From NCBI RefSeq assembly GCF_007004655.1, contig NZ_ML660094.1, forward strand, positions 1 through 64,000: a stretch of 64,000 nt of DNA. The letters are read 5' to 3'. Of this stretch, positions 8,943 to 15,618 are shown one piece after another. The position numbers and the translations under genes are program-made. The notes under the pieces were generated by a model. It was not told the DNA's origin. It was given only the letters and a program-made list of their open reading frames with translations, and did not search any database. Position 1 is the first letter of the stretch; each line of letters starts with the position of its first letter. The DNA is from Exilibacterium tricleocarpae. Lineage in GTDB: Bacteria > Pseudomonadota > Gammaproteobacteria > Pseudomonadales > Cellvibrionaceae.

Positions 8943-9326
8943 ATGCGACCCGCTAACGCCCAACAAGCCGTACAGCATATGGAACATCTGCTGGCGCGCA
9001 AGTTAACGGGTAAGCGAAGTAGTCGAGTCAGGGAGCACCTGAATCGCGCCAAACGCATTGCCGCTATTATCCATTACCAATTCCAAGTCGGCCCCTATCA
9101 GTATCAGGTCAAACACTTGCGCTGGTATCTGGCCACCCAAACAGCGCAGCTTAAGCCTGCCGCCCGCTACCGACATTGGCTAACTATTAAGTACTGTGTG
9201 TATGCGCTCAACAAAGAGGCCCACTGGATGGGGGTATTGCAGGGGTCTTGGCAAACCCCGGCAACCATTAAAACACTGAGCAACGATGAAGCACTGAGTC
9301 AAAGCGGCCAACCTACCTCGCTTTGA
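8943..9326 (+). CDS. Small basic protein paired with the Integrase_1 recombinase
   Basis: A 127-residue product starting at ATG 8943, one base after the recombinase stop, so translation is probably coupled. It is rich in Lys, Arg, His and Gln, with a helical look (AQQAVQHMEHLLARKL, RAKRIAAIIHYQF, YRHWLTIKYCVYAL). I do not recognise a family. Position suggests a DNA-binding or accessory partner of the recombinase. The frame extends upstream to 8907 but overlaps the recombinase, so the internal ATG is preferred. Confidence 0.6.
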   Translation: MRPANAQQAVQHMEHLLARKLTGKRSSRVREHLNRAKRIAAIIHYQFQVGPYQYQVKHLRWYLATQTAQLKPAARYRHWLTIKYCVYALNKEAHWMGVLQGSWQTPATIKTLSNDEALSQSGQPTSL

Positions 9327-9331
9327 CTGTG

Positions 9332-9375
9332 TCCTGTCATTGGGTGCTGAGTTAACTCAGCACCCAATGACAGGA
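9332..9375. terminator. 44-bp perfect palindrome between convergent genes
   Basis: Two 22-base arms meet without a spacer (centre GTTAAC). The arm begins TCCTGTCATTGGG and its mirror ends CCCAATGACAGGA. The palindrome is followed by TGGTTTTAAC. It lies exactly between the small gene ending at 9326 and the phosphatase gene ending at 9427 on the other strand, which fits a bidirectional terminator. Absolute perfection over 22 bp is more than termination requires. Confidence 0.65.
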
Positions 9376-9426
9376 TGGTTTTAACTGAATAGACAACTTG
9401 CCATCGGGTAACTGCGCTCCCTTTCA

Positions 9427-9750
9427 TCAATCTAGCAACGCGTTAACGGCTACCTGTAATTCTTCTACCAGCTCTGAATCCATATACTGATACTCATCAG
9501 GGATATTCAGTACATGGATCGTCTTATGATCGAGCGTTCGAGTAAATTCCGCCTTGAGCCTATTCTTATGCTTCTGCTCCATGACGAATATAATATCAGC
9601 CCAACGGATATCCGCAGAGCTGACAGTCCTTCGAGCCTTTGGGCTGGTGCCCGCCGACCTCACATCAAAATCAGGATGCTTTCGCCAGATAGATTCAGCG
9701 GTAGGGCTTCGCCACTGATTTCTACTGCATATAAAAAGCAGGTTTTTCAT
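9427..9750 (-). CDS. Low-molecular-weight protein tyrosine phosphatase-like protein
   Basis: A 107-residue protein with the phosphatase loop CSRNQWRS (Cys8-x5-Arg14) directly after a hydrophobic strand, an AGTSPKAR segment and a late NIPDEYQYMD stretch that could supply the general acid Asp. It is shorter than housekeeping LMW phosphatases (about 150 aa) but matches a compact branch often found in mobile elements. Its ATG overlaps the stop of the upstream helix-turn-helix gene by 4 bp, so the two form an operon. A housekeeping polysaccharide role is unlikely without capsule genes; a regulatory or toxin-like role in the island is a guess. Confidence 0.8.
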   Translation of the reverse strand: MKNLLFICSRNQWRSPTAESIWRKHPDFDVRSAGTSPKARRTVSSADIRWADIIFVMEQKHKNRLKAEFTRTLDHKTIHVLNIPDEYQYMDSELVEELQVAVNALLD

Positions 9751-10010
9751 TCAGATACAGGTTTTTTCAGGCAAACTCCTGGCCCGTGGCCGTCATTATA
9801 AGTAAGCACTGCACCTCTTTCTTTTAATGCTTTTTGTAATACATCATAGACTGCCTCGATATTCGCCCCCTTGGCATTAGGTAGTCCGTCGTACTCTTCC
9901 ATTCGAATCACAGTGGCAACGCCAAGCCCTGCTTCTTCAGCCAACTGTTTCGCAGACCACTTTAAAAAGCCGCGAGCCATGCGTATTTGTGCGCCAGTGA
10001 TAACCTTCAT
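9747..10010 (-). CDS. XRE-family helix-turn-helix regulator
   Basis: An 87-residue protein. MKVITGAQIRMARGFLKWSAKQLAEEAGLGVATVIRMEE gives a classic XRE helix-turn-helix in the first 45 residues. The C-terminal half (NIEAVYDVLQKALKERGAVL) is typical of small XRE repressors found near mobile genes. The start at 10010 places the initiating Met where the family begins; the open frame runs to 10046 but the extra residues are unlike the family. It overlaps the phosphatase gene by 4 bp and is probably autoregulatory through the region right of 10010. Confidence 0.8.
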   Translation of the reverse strand: MKVITGAQIRMARGFLKWSAKQLAEEAGLGVATVIRMEEYDGLPNAKGANIEAVYDVLQKALKERGAVLTYNDGHGPGVCLKKPVSE

Positions 10011-10208
10011 GGCAGAGAAACTATCACTAGCGATCAAAAGATACAATAAAGAGGTTTACGTGACTTTCTTTGTGATATATATTTACTCACTGGTGATTAA
10101 TTTATGTCTTTTTTGAGTGACAACATAACCTACGTATCCAATAGCAAATGGCGGTAAGTTAGAAAGCTCACTTGGTAATTGCCGAATCACCTGTAGTAAG
10201 GAGCCAGT

Positions 10209-10268
10209 ATGGAAAGCGCTCGCCAGAGGTGCGCTAACACCCCGGACGAGCTAATCACAACAACCTAG
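10209..10268 (+). CDS. Possible 19-residue leader peptide
   Basis: ATG at 10209 follows AAGGAG by five bases, an excellent ribosome site, and the frame ends at TAG 10266-10268, just 12 bp before the ATG of the next gene. The peptide begins MESARQRCANTPDEL. It may be a translated leader controlling the downstream genes, or a chance frame. Confidence 0.3.
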   Translation: MESARQRCANTPDELITTT

Positions 10269-10280
10269 CAAGAGGTTATT

Positions 10281-10772
10281 ATGACTAATCGCGATTCTAC
10301 ACAATCGGCGCCATTGGCGCCTCCCCATTACGAGTTATTGAGCCATCCACTGGTTCATTACCCGTATTCACCTTCCTATATAGGCTGTCTGGATATTCTT
10401 CACAATGCAGCCCATCTGCTGGATTTATTCCAGCAACTTAACCTCGATGAAACCAGCGACCATGGTGGAATGTCCACCAACGCCGCCGAGGCGTTTTTCT
10501 GGCTGGCTAACATGCTGGAAGATACCTTGTATTACGTCGGCAACACCCTGGAAGACGCCTGGAAGAGCCGGGAAACTCAGCTTAAGGAACAACAGCTCCA
10601 GCAATCGGTCTTTGTCAAAGCCCTGCAAGAACCGACAGGAAATGATAAGTCTTATGCCTACGGCATTATCGCGTCCTGTTTGGGGATTAGTTGTGCTGAC
10701 GTTGAAGCCTTTGTAACCCTGACTGAGGAACAGCAAAACAGCGGCTCAGATGTACAAGAAGGGAGGGACTGA
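10281..10772 (+). CDS. Island protein of unknown function (163 aa)
   Basis: An unrecognised soluble protein. It has a Pro-rich start (APLAPPHYELLSHPLVHYPYSP), then a helical section (LDILHNAAHLLDLFQQLNL; AAEAFFWLANMLEDTLYYVGNTLEDAW) and a Gln-rich coil (KEQQLQQSVFV). The helical part is reminiscent of small proteins of integrative elements that respond to growth or stress, but no motif identifies it. ATG 10281 is preceded by CAAGAGG. It is followed three bases after its stop by the next gene, so the pair is an operon. Confidence 0.65.
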   Translation: MTNRDSTQSAPLAPPHYELLSHPLVHYPYSPSYIGCLDILHNAAHLLDLFQQLNLDETSDHGGMSTNAAEAFFWLANMLEDTLYYVGNTLEDAWKSRETQLKEQQLQQSVFVKALQEPTGNDKSYAYGIIASCLGISCADVEAFVTLTEEQQNSGSDVQEGRD

Positions 10773-10774
10773 TC

Positions 10775-11095
10775 ATGGAACTCAAGGAATGGTTTGCCAA
10801 AACACCTGAGTATTTTCCGGCTTCGTTTAGTGAATCCGATGCGCCTCTGAATCATAACCCCCTGATTGGTGGAACAACGCACTATACGGTACGCAATGTC
10901 CGTCAGGTAGTGAAGTTTGTCCAACACTCAGCAAAACGGTGTGAGGGCAATGAATTAACCCTCAGTTTTAGTGAAACTTGGGGGCTTTGGATGATACTGG
11001 AAGCCTGCTGCAATGCACTCGACTTTGAAGACACTCACCGCCCTGATGGTGGTGAACCTGACGAAGACAGCGAGGAAGCAGAGCAAGCGCAGTGA
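10775..11095 (+). CDS. Island protein of unknown function (106 aa)
   Basis: A small acidic protein with a strong GGGAGGG ribosome site ending the previous gene. It contains NHNPLIGGTTHYTVRNVRQVV and ETWGLWMILEACCNALDFED, and ends in an acidic tail (DGGEPDEDSEEAEQ). No family is recognised. Its length, helix content and pairing with the preceding gene suggest a small complex, possibly a regulatory or antitoxin-like pair; this is inference. Confidence 0.6.
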   Translation: MELKEWFAKTPEYFPASFSESDAPLNHNPLIGGTTHYTVRNVRQVVKFVQHSAKRCEGNELTLSFSETWGLWMILEACCNALDFEDTHRPDGGEPDEDSEEAEQAQ

Positions 11096-11105
11096 GATAA
11101 ACACA

Positions 11106-11124
11106 GGCCCGGTCATACCGGGCC
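11106..11124 (+). terminator. Rho-independent-like terminator
   Basis: GGCCCGGT, loop CAT, ACCGGGCC, followed by GTCTTATTT. It lies 11 bp after the stop at 11095 and would end the two-gene unit 10281-11095. Confidence 0.7.
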
Positions 11125-11296
11125 GTCTTATTTCCAGCGTCTTTCGACCACCTGTCTGTCACTTTGTCGTTTAACAAGCCCAACGATCAAAAACTTATCT
11201 TTCTACTGTGAATGGTTTTTGAAGGATCAGTGTTTTTGATAGCGCTACGCTTAACCTTTATCCGTAGTACCCGGAGCACAAAAGTGAGGTTAACGC

Positions 11297-11596
11297 ATGA
11301 GCTGGCTAAAAGAAGACCGTTTCGGTGAATTGTACGATTTCACCCATAACGAAATCAGAAGCAAGATTCAACGCAACATCTGGCAGAAAGGCATCCACTA
11401 CGCCGTGATTGATCGGCGGCGACGATTTAATACGGAGGCCATTGATCAATGGCTCAATCAAAAAGCAACTGGCCAAACGGTGTCAGACCCCGAGGTGACA
11501 GTATCCAAATCCGCTACCAGTACAAAGGCAGAGAATATAATGAAACCCTCGACAAGCGTCCCAACAAAACCAATATTGCCTATGCGGCTAAAGTAA
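11297..11596 (+). CDS. xis: Excisionase-like protein (DUF1233-type), overlapping integrase
   Basis: The first ~55 residues read DRFGELYDFTHNEIRSKIQ, WQKGIHYAVIDRRRRFNTEAIDQWLNQK. This fits the winged-helix of excisionases that bind att arms and bias the recombinase toward excision. The C-terminal 45 residues (Ser/Thr/Lys-rich) lie in the region that overlaps the integrase gene in another frame and may be unstructured. ATG at 11297 is preceded by GTGAGGTTAACGC. The 148-bp overlap with the integrase start suggests coupled expression. Directly upstream, at about 11150-11290, no gene is seen. Confidence 0.72.
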   Translation: MSWLKEDRFGELYDFTHNEIRSKIQRNIWQKGIHYAVIDRRRRFNTEAIDQWLNQKATGQTVSDPEVTVSKSATSTKAENIMKPSTSVPTKPILPMRLK

Positions 11597-12525
11597 GGCA
11601 GCAACGCCTCGACGATTTACGACTAGGGCGCACGGATGAAGAGTGGGAAAACCCGTGTTTTGGTGTGTTGGCACAACAGTATTTGGACACAGCCAAAGTG
11701 ACGCGCTCAACCCGTGACTGCTACCGCCACGCGCTGAATAAATACTGGATGCCCAAACTGGCTAAGTTGCCGATTCGCTCTATTACCTACAAAGACCTAT
11801 GGCGACTGGATAGCCGTTTGAAATGGCCCAGCGCTAAAACTCGAAAAAATGCCATTGTGCCATTAAGACAAGTCTTCCGGCTGGCAAAGAAAAATGGTTA
11901 TGCCGAAAGCAATCCGGCAAAAGAATTGGAACAGGAAAAACATCAGAAGCCACCGATTGATCCTTTCACGACTTACGAAAAAGAAACTATTCTGGCGCAG
12001 CTCGACGGGCAGGCATTGATTTATTTTACCCTGGCCTTTGAAACAGGCGCACGTACCAGTGAATTATTAGCATTAACGTGGGACGATTACGACGGTAAGC
12101 GACTGGCTATCAATAAATCGATGGTGCGCCGCGAAGTCAAACTCAGCACCAAAACCAATATGGCCAGAGAAGTGCTATTAACACAACGTGCAAAAGCGAT
12201 TCTCAGAGAGTGCCCGACACGCTTCAAAGGCGGCCCGATTTTTACGCATTCACTTGGCGGTCCATGCCTGGATGCTGACGACTTTAACCGACGTTGGCGA
12301 AAGGCATTAAGTGACGCCGGCGTGCGTTATCGTCGCGGTTACAACTGCCGCCACACTTACGCCAGTTTAGGATTAACCGCCGGCGCAAAACCGGGCTTCC
12401 TCTGCCAACAACTAGGCCACACTCTCGAAATGTTTTTCAGCACCTACGCCAAGTACATTAAATCCGAGGACGACGAATTAGAACTGGCAAAAATTGACTG
12501 TCAAAGTCCCGGCAAAGTAGTCTGA
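11449..12525 (+). CDS. int: Site-specific tyrosine recombinase (integrase) of the tRNA-Asp island
   Basis: A 358-residue integrase with an N-terminal Arm DNA-binding region (GVRPRGDSIQIRYQYKGREY), a core-binding SAM-like domain (~75-170) and a catalytic domain. Visible catalytic elements are Arg in ETGARTSELLAL, YNCRHTYAS (Tyr replacing the usual His of the HxxR box), QQLGHT and the nucleophile Tyr in FSTYAKYI. It is close to the C-terminal fragment at 125-481, implying two related elements used the same site. Its 3' end points at tRNA-Asp, with the toxin pair in between. ATG 11449 lies within the excisionase gene; this start gives the complete Arm domain. Confidence 0.92.
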   Translation: MAQSKSNWPNGVRPRGDSIQIRYQYKGREYNETLDKRPNKTNIAYAAKVRQQRLDDLRLGRTDEEWENPCFGVLAQQYLDTAKVTRSTRDCYRHALNKYWMPKLAKLPIRSITYKDLWRLDSRLKWPSAKTRKNAIVPLRQVFRLAKKNGYAESNPAKELEQEKHQKPPIDPFTTYEKETILAQLDGQALIYFTLAFETGARTSELLALTWDDYDGKRLAINKSMVRREVKLSTKTNMAREVLLTQRAKAILRECPTRFKGGPIFTHSLGGPCLDADDFNRRWRKALSDAGVRYRRGYNCRHTYASLGLTAGAKPGFLCQQLGHTLEMFFSTYAKYIKSEDDELELAKIDCQSPGKVV

Positions 12526-12671
12526 AAAGGCCAAAAAAGAAAGTAAAATCCAGTAAAATCAATAAGTTAAAGGGACTTTATCTCCATACCCCTACATTAA
12601 GGATTATATTGCCATTCAGCCTGCTGAGAGACTAAAATTAACCCCTTGAAAAGCAAAGAGAGTCAAAACGC

Positions 12672-12848
12672 ATGTCTGTCCGAAGACCAACGAGTAAACC
12701 TAACCTCCAGGCCGAGCGGGATATGCACCGTTTAGCCGAGCAGCTTGAAAATATTGAACTGATGAATAAACAGGGCCGTGAAGACTCAGAAAGGGCCCGG
12801 CGAGAGACAGCCCAAGCCAAAAACCGCAATCGCGCAAGCAGTCAATAA
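12672..12848 (+). CDS. 58-residue charged protein, possible antitoxin partner
   Basis: ATG 12672 follows AAGAGAG by a suitable distance, and the product is a highly charged helix (NLQAERDMHRLAEQLENIEL, then Lys/Arg/Glu-rich to the end). It ends 26 bp before the zeta-toxin-like gene, whose start has AAAAGGAAC. Small genes in this position often encode antitoxins of zeta-like kinases or a regulator. No family is recognised and the sequence alone cannot show neutralisation. Confidence 0.55.
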   Translation: MSVRRPTSKPNLQAERDMHRLAEQLENIELMNKQGREDSERARRETAQAKNRNRASSQ

Positions 12849-12874
12849 TAACGGCTTAAGCAAAAGGAACTTGT

Positions 12875-13450
12875 ATGTCCAAGCCGCTTTTCTTTCTGGT
12901 AGCAGGTCCCAATGGTGCCGGGAAAAGTACGTTCACCTCAGACTATCGACGCCACTATCCTTTTCTCACTGTTGTTGATCCTGACGCCATCGCTAAAGAG
13001 TTGACTGGGAGCAGTGCGACAATTAACCGTGTCGCAGCACAGGCGGGTCGTGAATCCATAAAGCTGGTCCGGGAATTCATTCATACGCGCAACTCTTTTT
13101 TAGCGGAATCAACGATATCGGGCAGGCATTACTTAAACTATGCAAAACAAGCTCAAAAGGCCGGGTTTCGCACAATTCTTATTTATATCGCCTTGGAGAC
13201 GCCGGAGTTGAGCGCACAACGGGTCCGGGATCGAGTTGCAAAAGGTGGGCACGATATTCCGTTAAAAGACATCTTTCGTCGTCACCCTAAGTCGCTGGAA
13301 AATCTTAAATCCTACATCAAAGCTTTTAACATCGCGCACATCTATGACAACAGTGTTGATCGACAATGGGTTGCCGGGTATCGCAATGGGCTGTTGCATA
13401 AAAAGGCCCAATCCATTCCCCCGTGGCTAAGTCGTTTACTGCATATTTAA
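12875..13450 (+). CDS. Zeta-toxin-like P-loop kinase
   Basis: A 191-residue protein starting MSKPLFFLVAGPNGAGKST, with a Walker A at residues 11-19. Following elements match the small zeta/AAA kinase family: VVDPDAIAKEL near 34-44, FLAESTISGRHYL, YIALETPELSAQRVRDRVAKGGHDIP and the RRHPKSLENL motif. Zeta-type toxins phosphorylate UDP-N-acetylglucosamine and block cell wall synthesis; for this chromosomal branch the substrate is unproven. Its place at the island end next to the integrase fits a stabilising addiction module with the small gene at 12672. Confidence 0.82.
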   Translation: MSKPLFFLVAGPNGAGKSTFTSDYRRHYPFLTVVDPDAIAKELTGSSATINRVAAQAGRESIKLVREFIHTRNSFLAESTISGRHYLNYAKQAQKAGFRTILIYIALETPELSAQRVRDRVAKGGHDIPLKDIFRRHPKSLENLKSYIKAFNIAHIYDNSVDRQWVAGYRNGLLHKKAQSIPPWLSRLLHI

Positions 13451-13613
13451 TTGTCTGGTTCTGACGTTATTAGCTTTCTTTAAATGTATTTTCCTCAACA
13501 GTGCAAAGGATGGGGGCCTGAGTTGCGGTAAATTTTGTGCGCTTGAATGGCAGGAATTGAGAGCTGTTTGACCAGTAAAACGGGCTCACCAAAGCAGCCT
13601 AAAATAACCGTTT

Positions 13614-13641
13614 ACAAAAAAACTGGACAAAAACTGGACAG
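13614..13641. repeat. Paired AAACTGGACA repeats beside attR
   Basis: Two AAACTGGACA copies lie here, starting at about 13619 and 13631. The same word occurs at about 672 and 685 to the right of the attL-like copy and once at about 2960. They may be arm-type binding sites for the integrase or excisionase. The assignment is inference. Confidence 0.4.
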
Positions 13642-13682
13642 GAATTAGGTAAATTTACCTAACTTATTGATTTAAAAGGACT

Positions 13683-13709
13683 TAAATGGCGGACCGGACG
13701 GGACTCGAA
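13683..13709. repeat. attR: tRNA-Asp 3' end used as attachment site
   Basis: Identical over 27 bases to 545-571. The sequence is the CCA end, acceptor stem and part of the T-arm of tRNA-Asp, so integration left the tRNA intact on this side. Confidence 0.85.
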
Positions 13710-13763
13710 CCCGCGACCTCCGGCGTGACAGGCCGGCATTCTAACCAGCTGAACTACCGGTCC
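13687..13763 (-). tRNA. tRNA-Asp (GTC)
   Basis: A 77-nt cloverleaf on the minus strand: acceptor GGACCGG/CCGGTCC, discriminator G, encoded CCA, a T-arm ending GGTTCGAGTCC, and anticodon GTC in a CCGGCCTGTCACGCCGG arm. The 3' end is the integration target of the island to the left. It is transcribed together with tRNA-Val, 27 bp upstream. Confidence 0.97.
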
Positions 13764-13790
13764 GCAACAGCACCTCACCTGGGCCAGGTA

Positions 13791-13866
13791 TGGTGGGTGG
13801 TACAGGGATCGAACCTGTGACCTACGCCTTGTAAGGGCGCCGCTCTCCCAGCTGAGCTAACCACCC
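13791..13866 (-). tRNA. tRNA-Val (TAC)
   Basis: A 76-nt cloverleaf: acceptor GGGTGGT, D-arm AGCTCAGCTGGGAGAGC, anticodon TAC within GCCCTTACAAGGC, T-arm GGTTCGATCC and encoded CCA. It precedes tRNA-Asp in one transcript. Confidence 0.97.
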
Positions 13867-13884
13867 GCGCTTTGAGAGGGACGC

Positions 13885-13912
13885 ATTGTACCTAATTCGA
13901 ATCCACTGTCAA
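13885..13912 (-). promoter_or_regulatory. Sigma70-like promoter for tRNA-Val and tRNA-Asp
   Basis: On the minus strand TTGACA (13912-13907), a 16-bp spacer and TACAAT (13890-13885) sit about 20 bp ahead of the tRNA-Val 5' end. A near-consensus pair is expected for a tRNA operon. Confidence 0.75.
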
Positions 13913-14066
13913 AGCTTTTTCATACAGGCTTAGGTTAGCTAGCTATCTCTTTGTTTTCTATGTAATTTCCAGCCATATCCCAGCCCCGCCAAGAAGACCG
14001 GGACGCCTCTCTGGACGGCAGCGCCACAACGATTACAATAGGCATGTCCGAGCCCCAGGCTAAAGC

Positions 14067-15611
14067 ATGCCAACAACAGCAAATACACACCGCCGACCCT
14101 CCCACCCCTGGCTGGTGGCGGCCCTGCTGTTGCTGCTCGGCACCGGCAGCGCCCTGGCACAGGCCCCATTCTCACCCATGGCAGGCAGCGAGGTACAGGC
14201 CAGCAACATGCGCAGCAGCCTGCTGGTGGTGATTACCGGATTATTGATTCTACAGACCCTGTTAATCGTCGTCCTGCAGCGCAGCCGCGTGAGCTATAAA
14301 CGCGCCAAAACCGATTTGAAACGCTCGCAAAAAGCCCTCGAACAGCGGGTGATCGACCGCACCAACAAACTGCGCACCATCAACAACCAGCTCTACGATG
14401 AGATCGCCAAGCACGAAATCACCGAGGAGCTGCTGCGCGAGACCCAGGACTATCTGCACAGCATTATCAACTCCATGCCGTCAATCCTGATCGGGGTCAC
14501 CCGCCAGGGCTATGTGACCCACTGGAATGCAGCGGCGGAACGCGCCACCGATATCGACGCCAAGGACGCGCTCGGACGCAAACTGAGCGATGTCTACCCG
14601 GACCTGCCCATCACCCCGGAAACCATCCACGACGCCGTCGATAAACGCGCCCCCCAAATCAGCGAGAACATCCAGCACGGCGCCGGCAGCGAGGCACAGT
14701 TTACCGATCTCACCGTCTACCCGCTTATCTCCAGCGAGGTCACCGGGGCGGTTATCCGCGTCGACGACGTCACCATGCGGGTGCGCATCGAAAGCATGAT
14801 GATTCAAAACGAAAAAATGATGTCTCTCGGTGAACTGGCAGCCGGTATGGCCCATGAAATCAACAACCCCCTGAGCGCTATCCTGAACGGCGTGCAAAAT
14901 ATTCTGCGACGCACCTCCGGCGAGCTTAAGGTCAACCACACCGTGGCCAAACGCCACCACTTCACCGTGGAGCAACTGCGCGGCTACCTGGAGGAGCGGG
15001 ATATCTTTCAGTTTATCGAAGGCATCCGCGACGCCGGCGAGCGCTCGGCAAATATCGTCACCAATATGCTGGAGTTTTCCCGCGGCAACAGCCGGCGCCA
15101 CACGATGATCAATATCGCTGAGTTGATCGAACACAGCCTGGAGCTGTCCGCTACCGCCCTCGACCTGACCACGCCGGACGGCAAAGAAGAGGTGAAAATT
15201 ATCCGCCAGATCGACAGCGGCATCCCCCTGGTGCCCTGCTCGGCCGCTGAAATCCAACAGGTCATCCTGAACCTGCTGCGCAACGCCAGCCAGTCTTTCA
15301 ACAAGGAGGGCTATTCGACACCGGCACAGCCCATTATAACTCTGCGGGCACGAGCCGAGGGTGACTGCGTCTGTATCGAAATCGAAGACAATGGCCCGGG
15401 CATGATCGAGGCAGTGCGCCGCCATATCTTCGAGCCCTTCTTCACCACCAAGGAAGTGGGCAAAGGTACCGGCCTGGGTCTGTCAGTCTCTTACTTTATC
15501 GTGACCGAGCACCACGACGGCACCATTGAGGTCGACTCATCGCCAGGTCGCGGCACGCTGTTTCGTATCAAACTACCCCTGATAACAGAACAAATGGAAG
15601 TGGTCAATTAA
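14067..15611 (+). CDS. Membrane PAS sensor histidine kinase (orphan)
   Basis: A 514-residue kinase. It has a signal-like hydrophobic stretch at ~14-31 and a second membrane helix at ~50-71 ([19 protein letters not shown]). A coiled-coil linker follows ([22 protein letters not shown]), then a PAS domain at ~130-240. The dimerisation/phosphoacceptor domain has His263 in [12 protein letters not shown], and the ATPase domain has NLLRNASQS (N box), DNGPGM (G1), [16 protein letters not shown] (F/G2). The short periplasmic loop suggests signal input through PAS rather than outside. It resembles the NtrB/DctB-like class. No response regulator lies beside it, so its partner must be elsewhere. It converges on the next gene with 7 bp between stops. 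Confidence 0.92.
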   Translation: MPTTANTHRRPSHPWLVAALLLLLGTGSALAQAPFSPMAGSEVQASNMRSSLLVVITGLLILQTLLIVVLQRSRVSYKRAKTDLKRSQKALEQRVIDRTNKLRTINNQLYDEIAKHEITEELLRETQDYLHSIINSMPSILIGVTRQGYVTHWNAAAERATDIDAKDALGRKLSDVYPDLPITPETIHDAVDKRAPQISENIQHGAGSEAQFTDLTVYPLISSEVTGAVIRVDDVTMRVRIESMMIQNEKMMSLGELAAGMAHEINNPLSAILNGVQNILRRTSGELKVNHTVAKRHHFTVEQLRGYLEERDIFQFIEGIRDAGERSANIVTNMLEFSRGNSRRHTMINIAELIEHSLELSATALDLTTPDGKEEVKIIRQIDSGIPLVPCSAAEIQQVILNLLRNASQSFNKEGYSTPAQPIITLRARAEGDCVCIEIEDNGPGMIEAVRRHIFEPFFTTKEVGKGTGLGLSVSYFIVTEHHDGTIEVDSSPGRGTLFRIKLPLITEQMEVVN

Positions 15612-15618
15612 GCCGTCA

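Noticed and set aside
14481-15425. A 314-codon minus-strand frame across the histidine kinase
   Set aside because: Antisense of the kinase; the sense frame has all kinase boxes.
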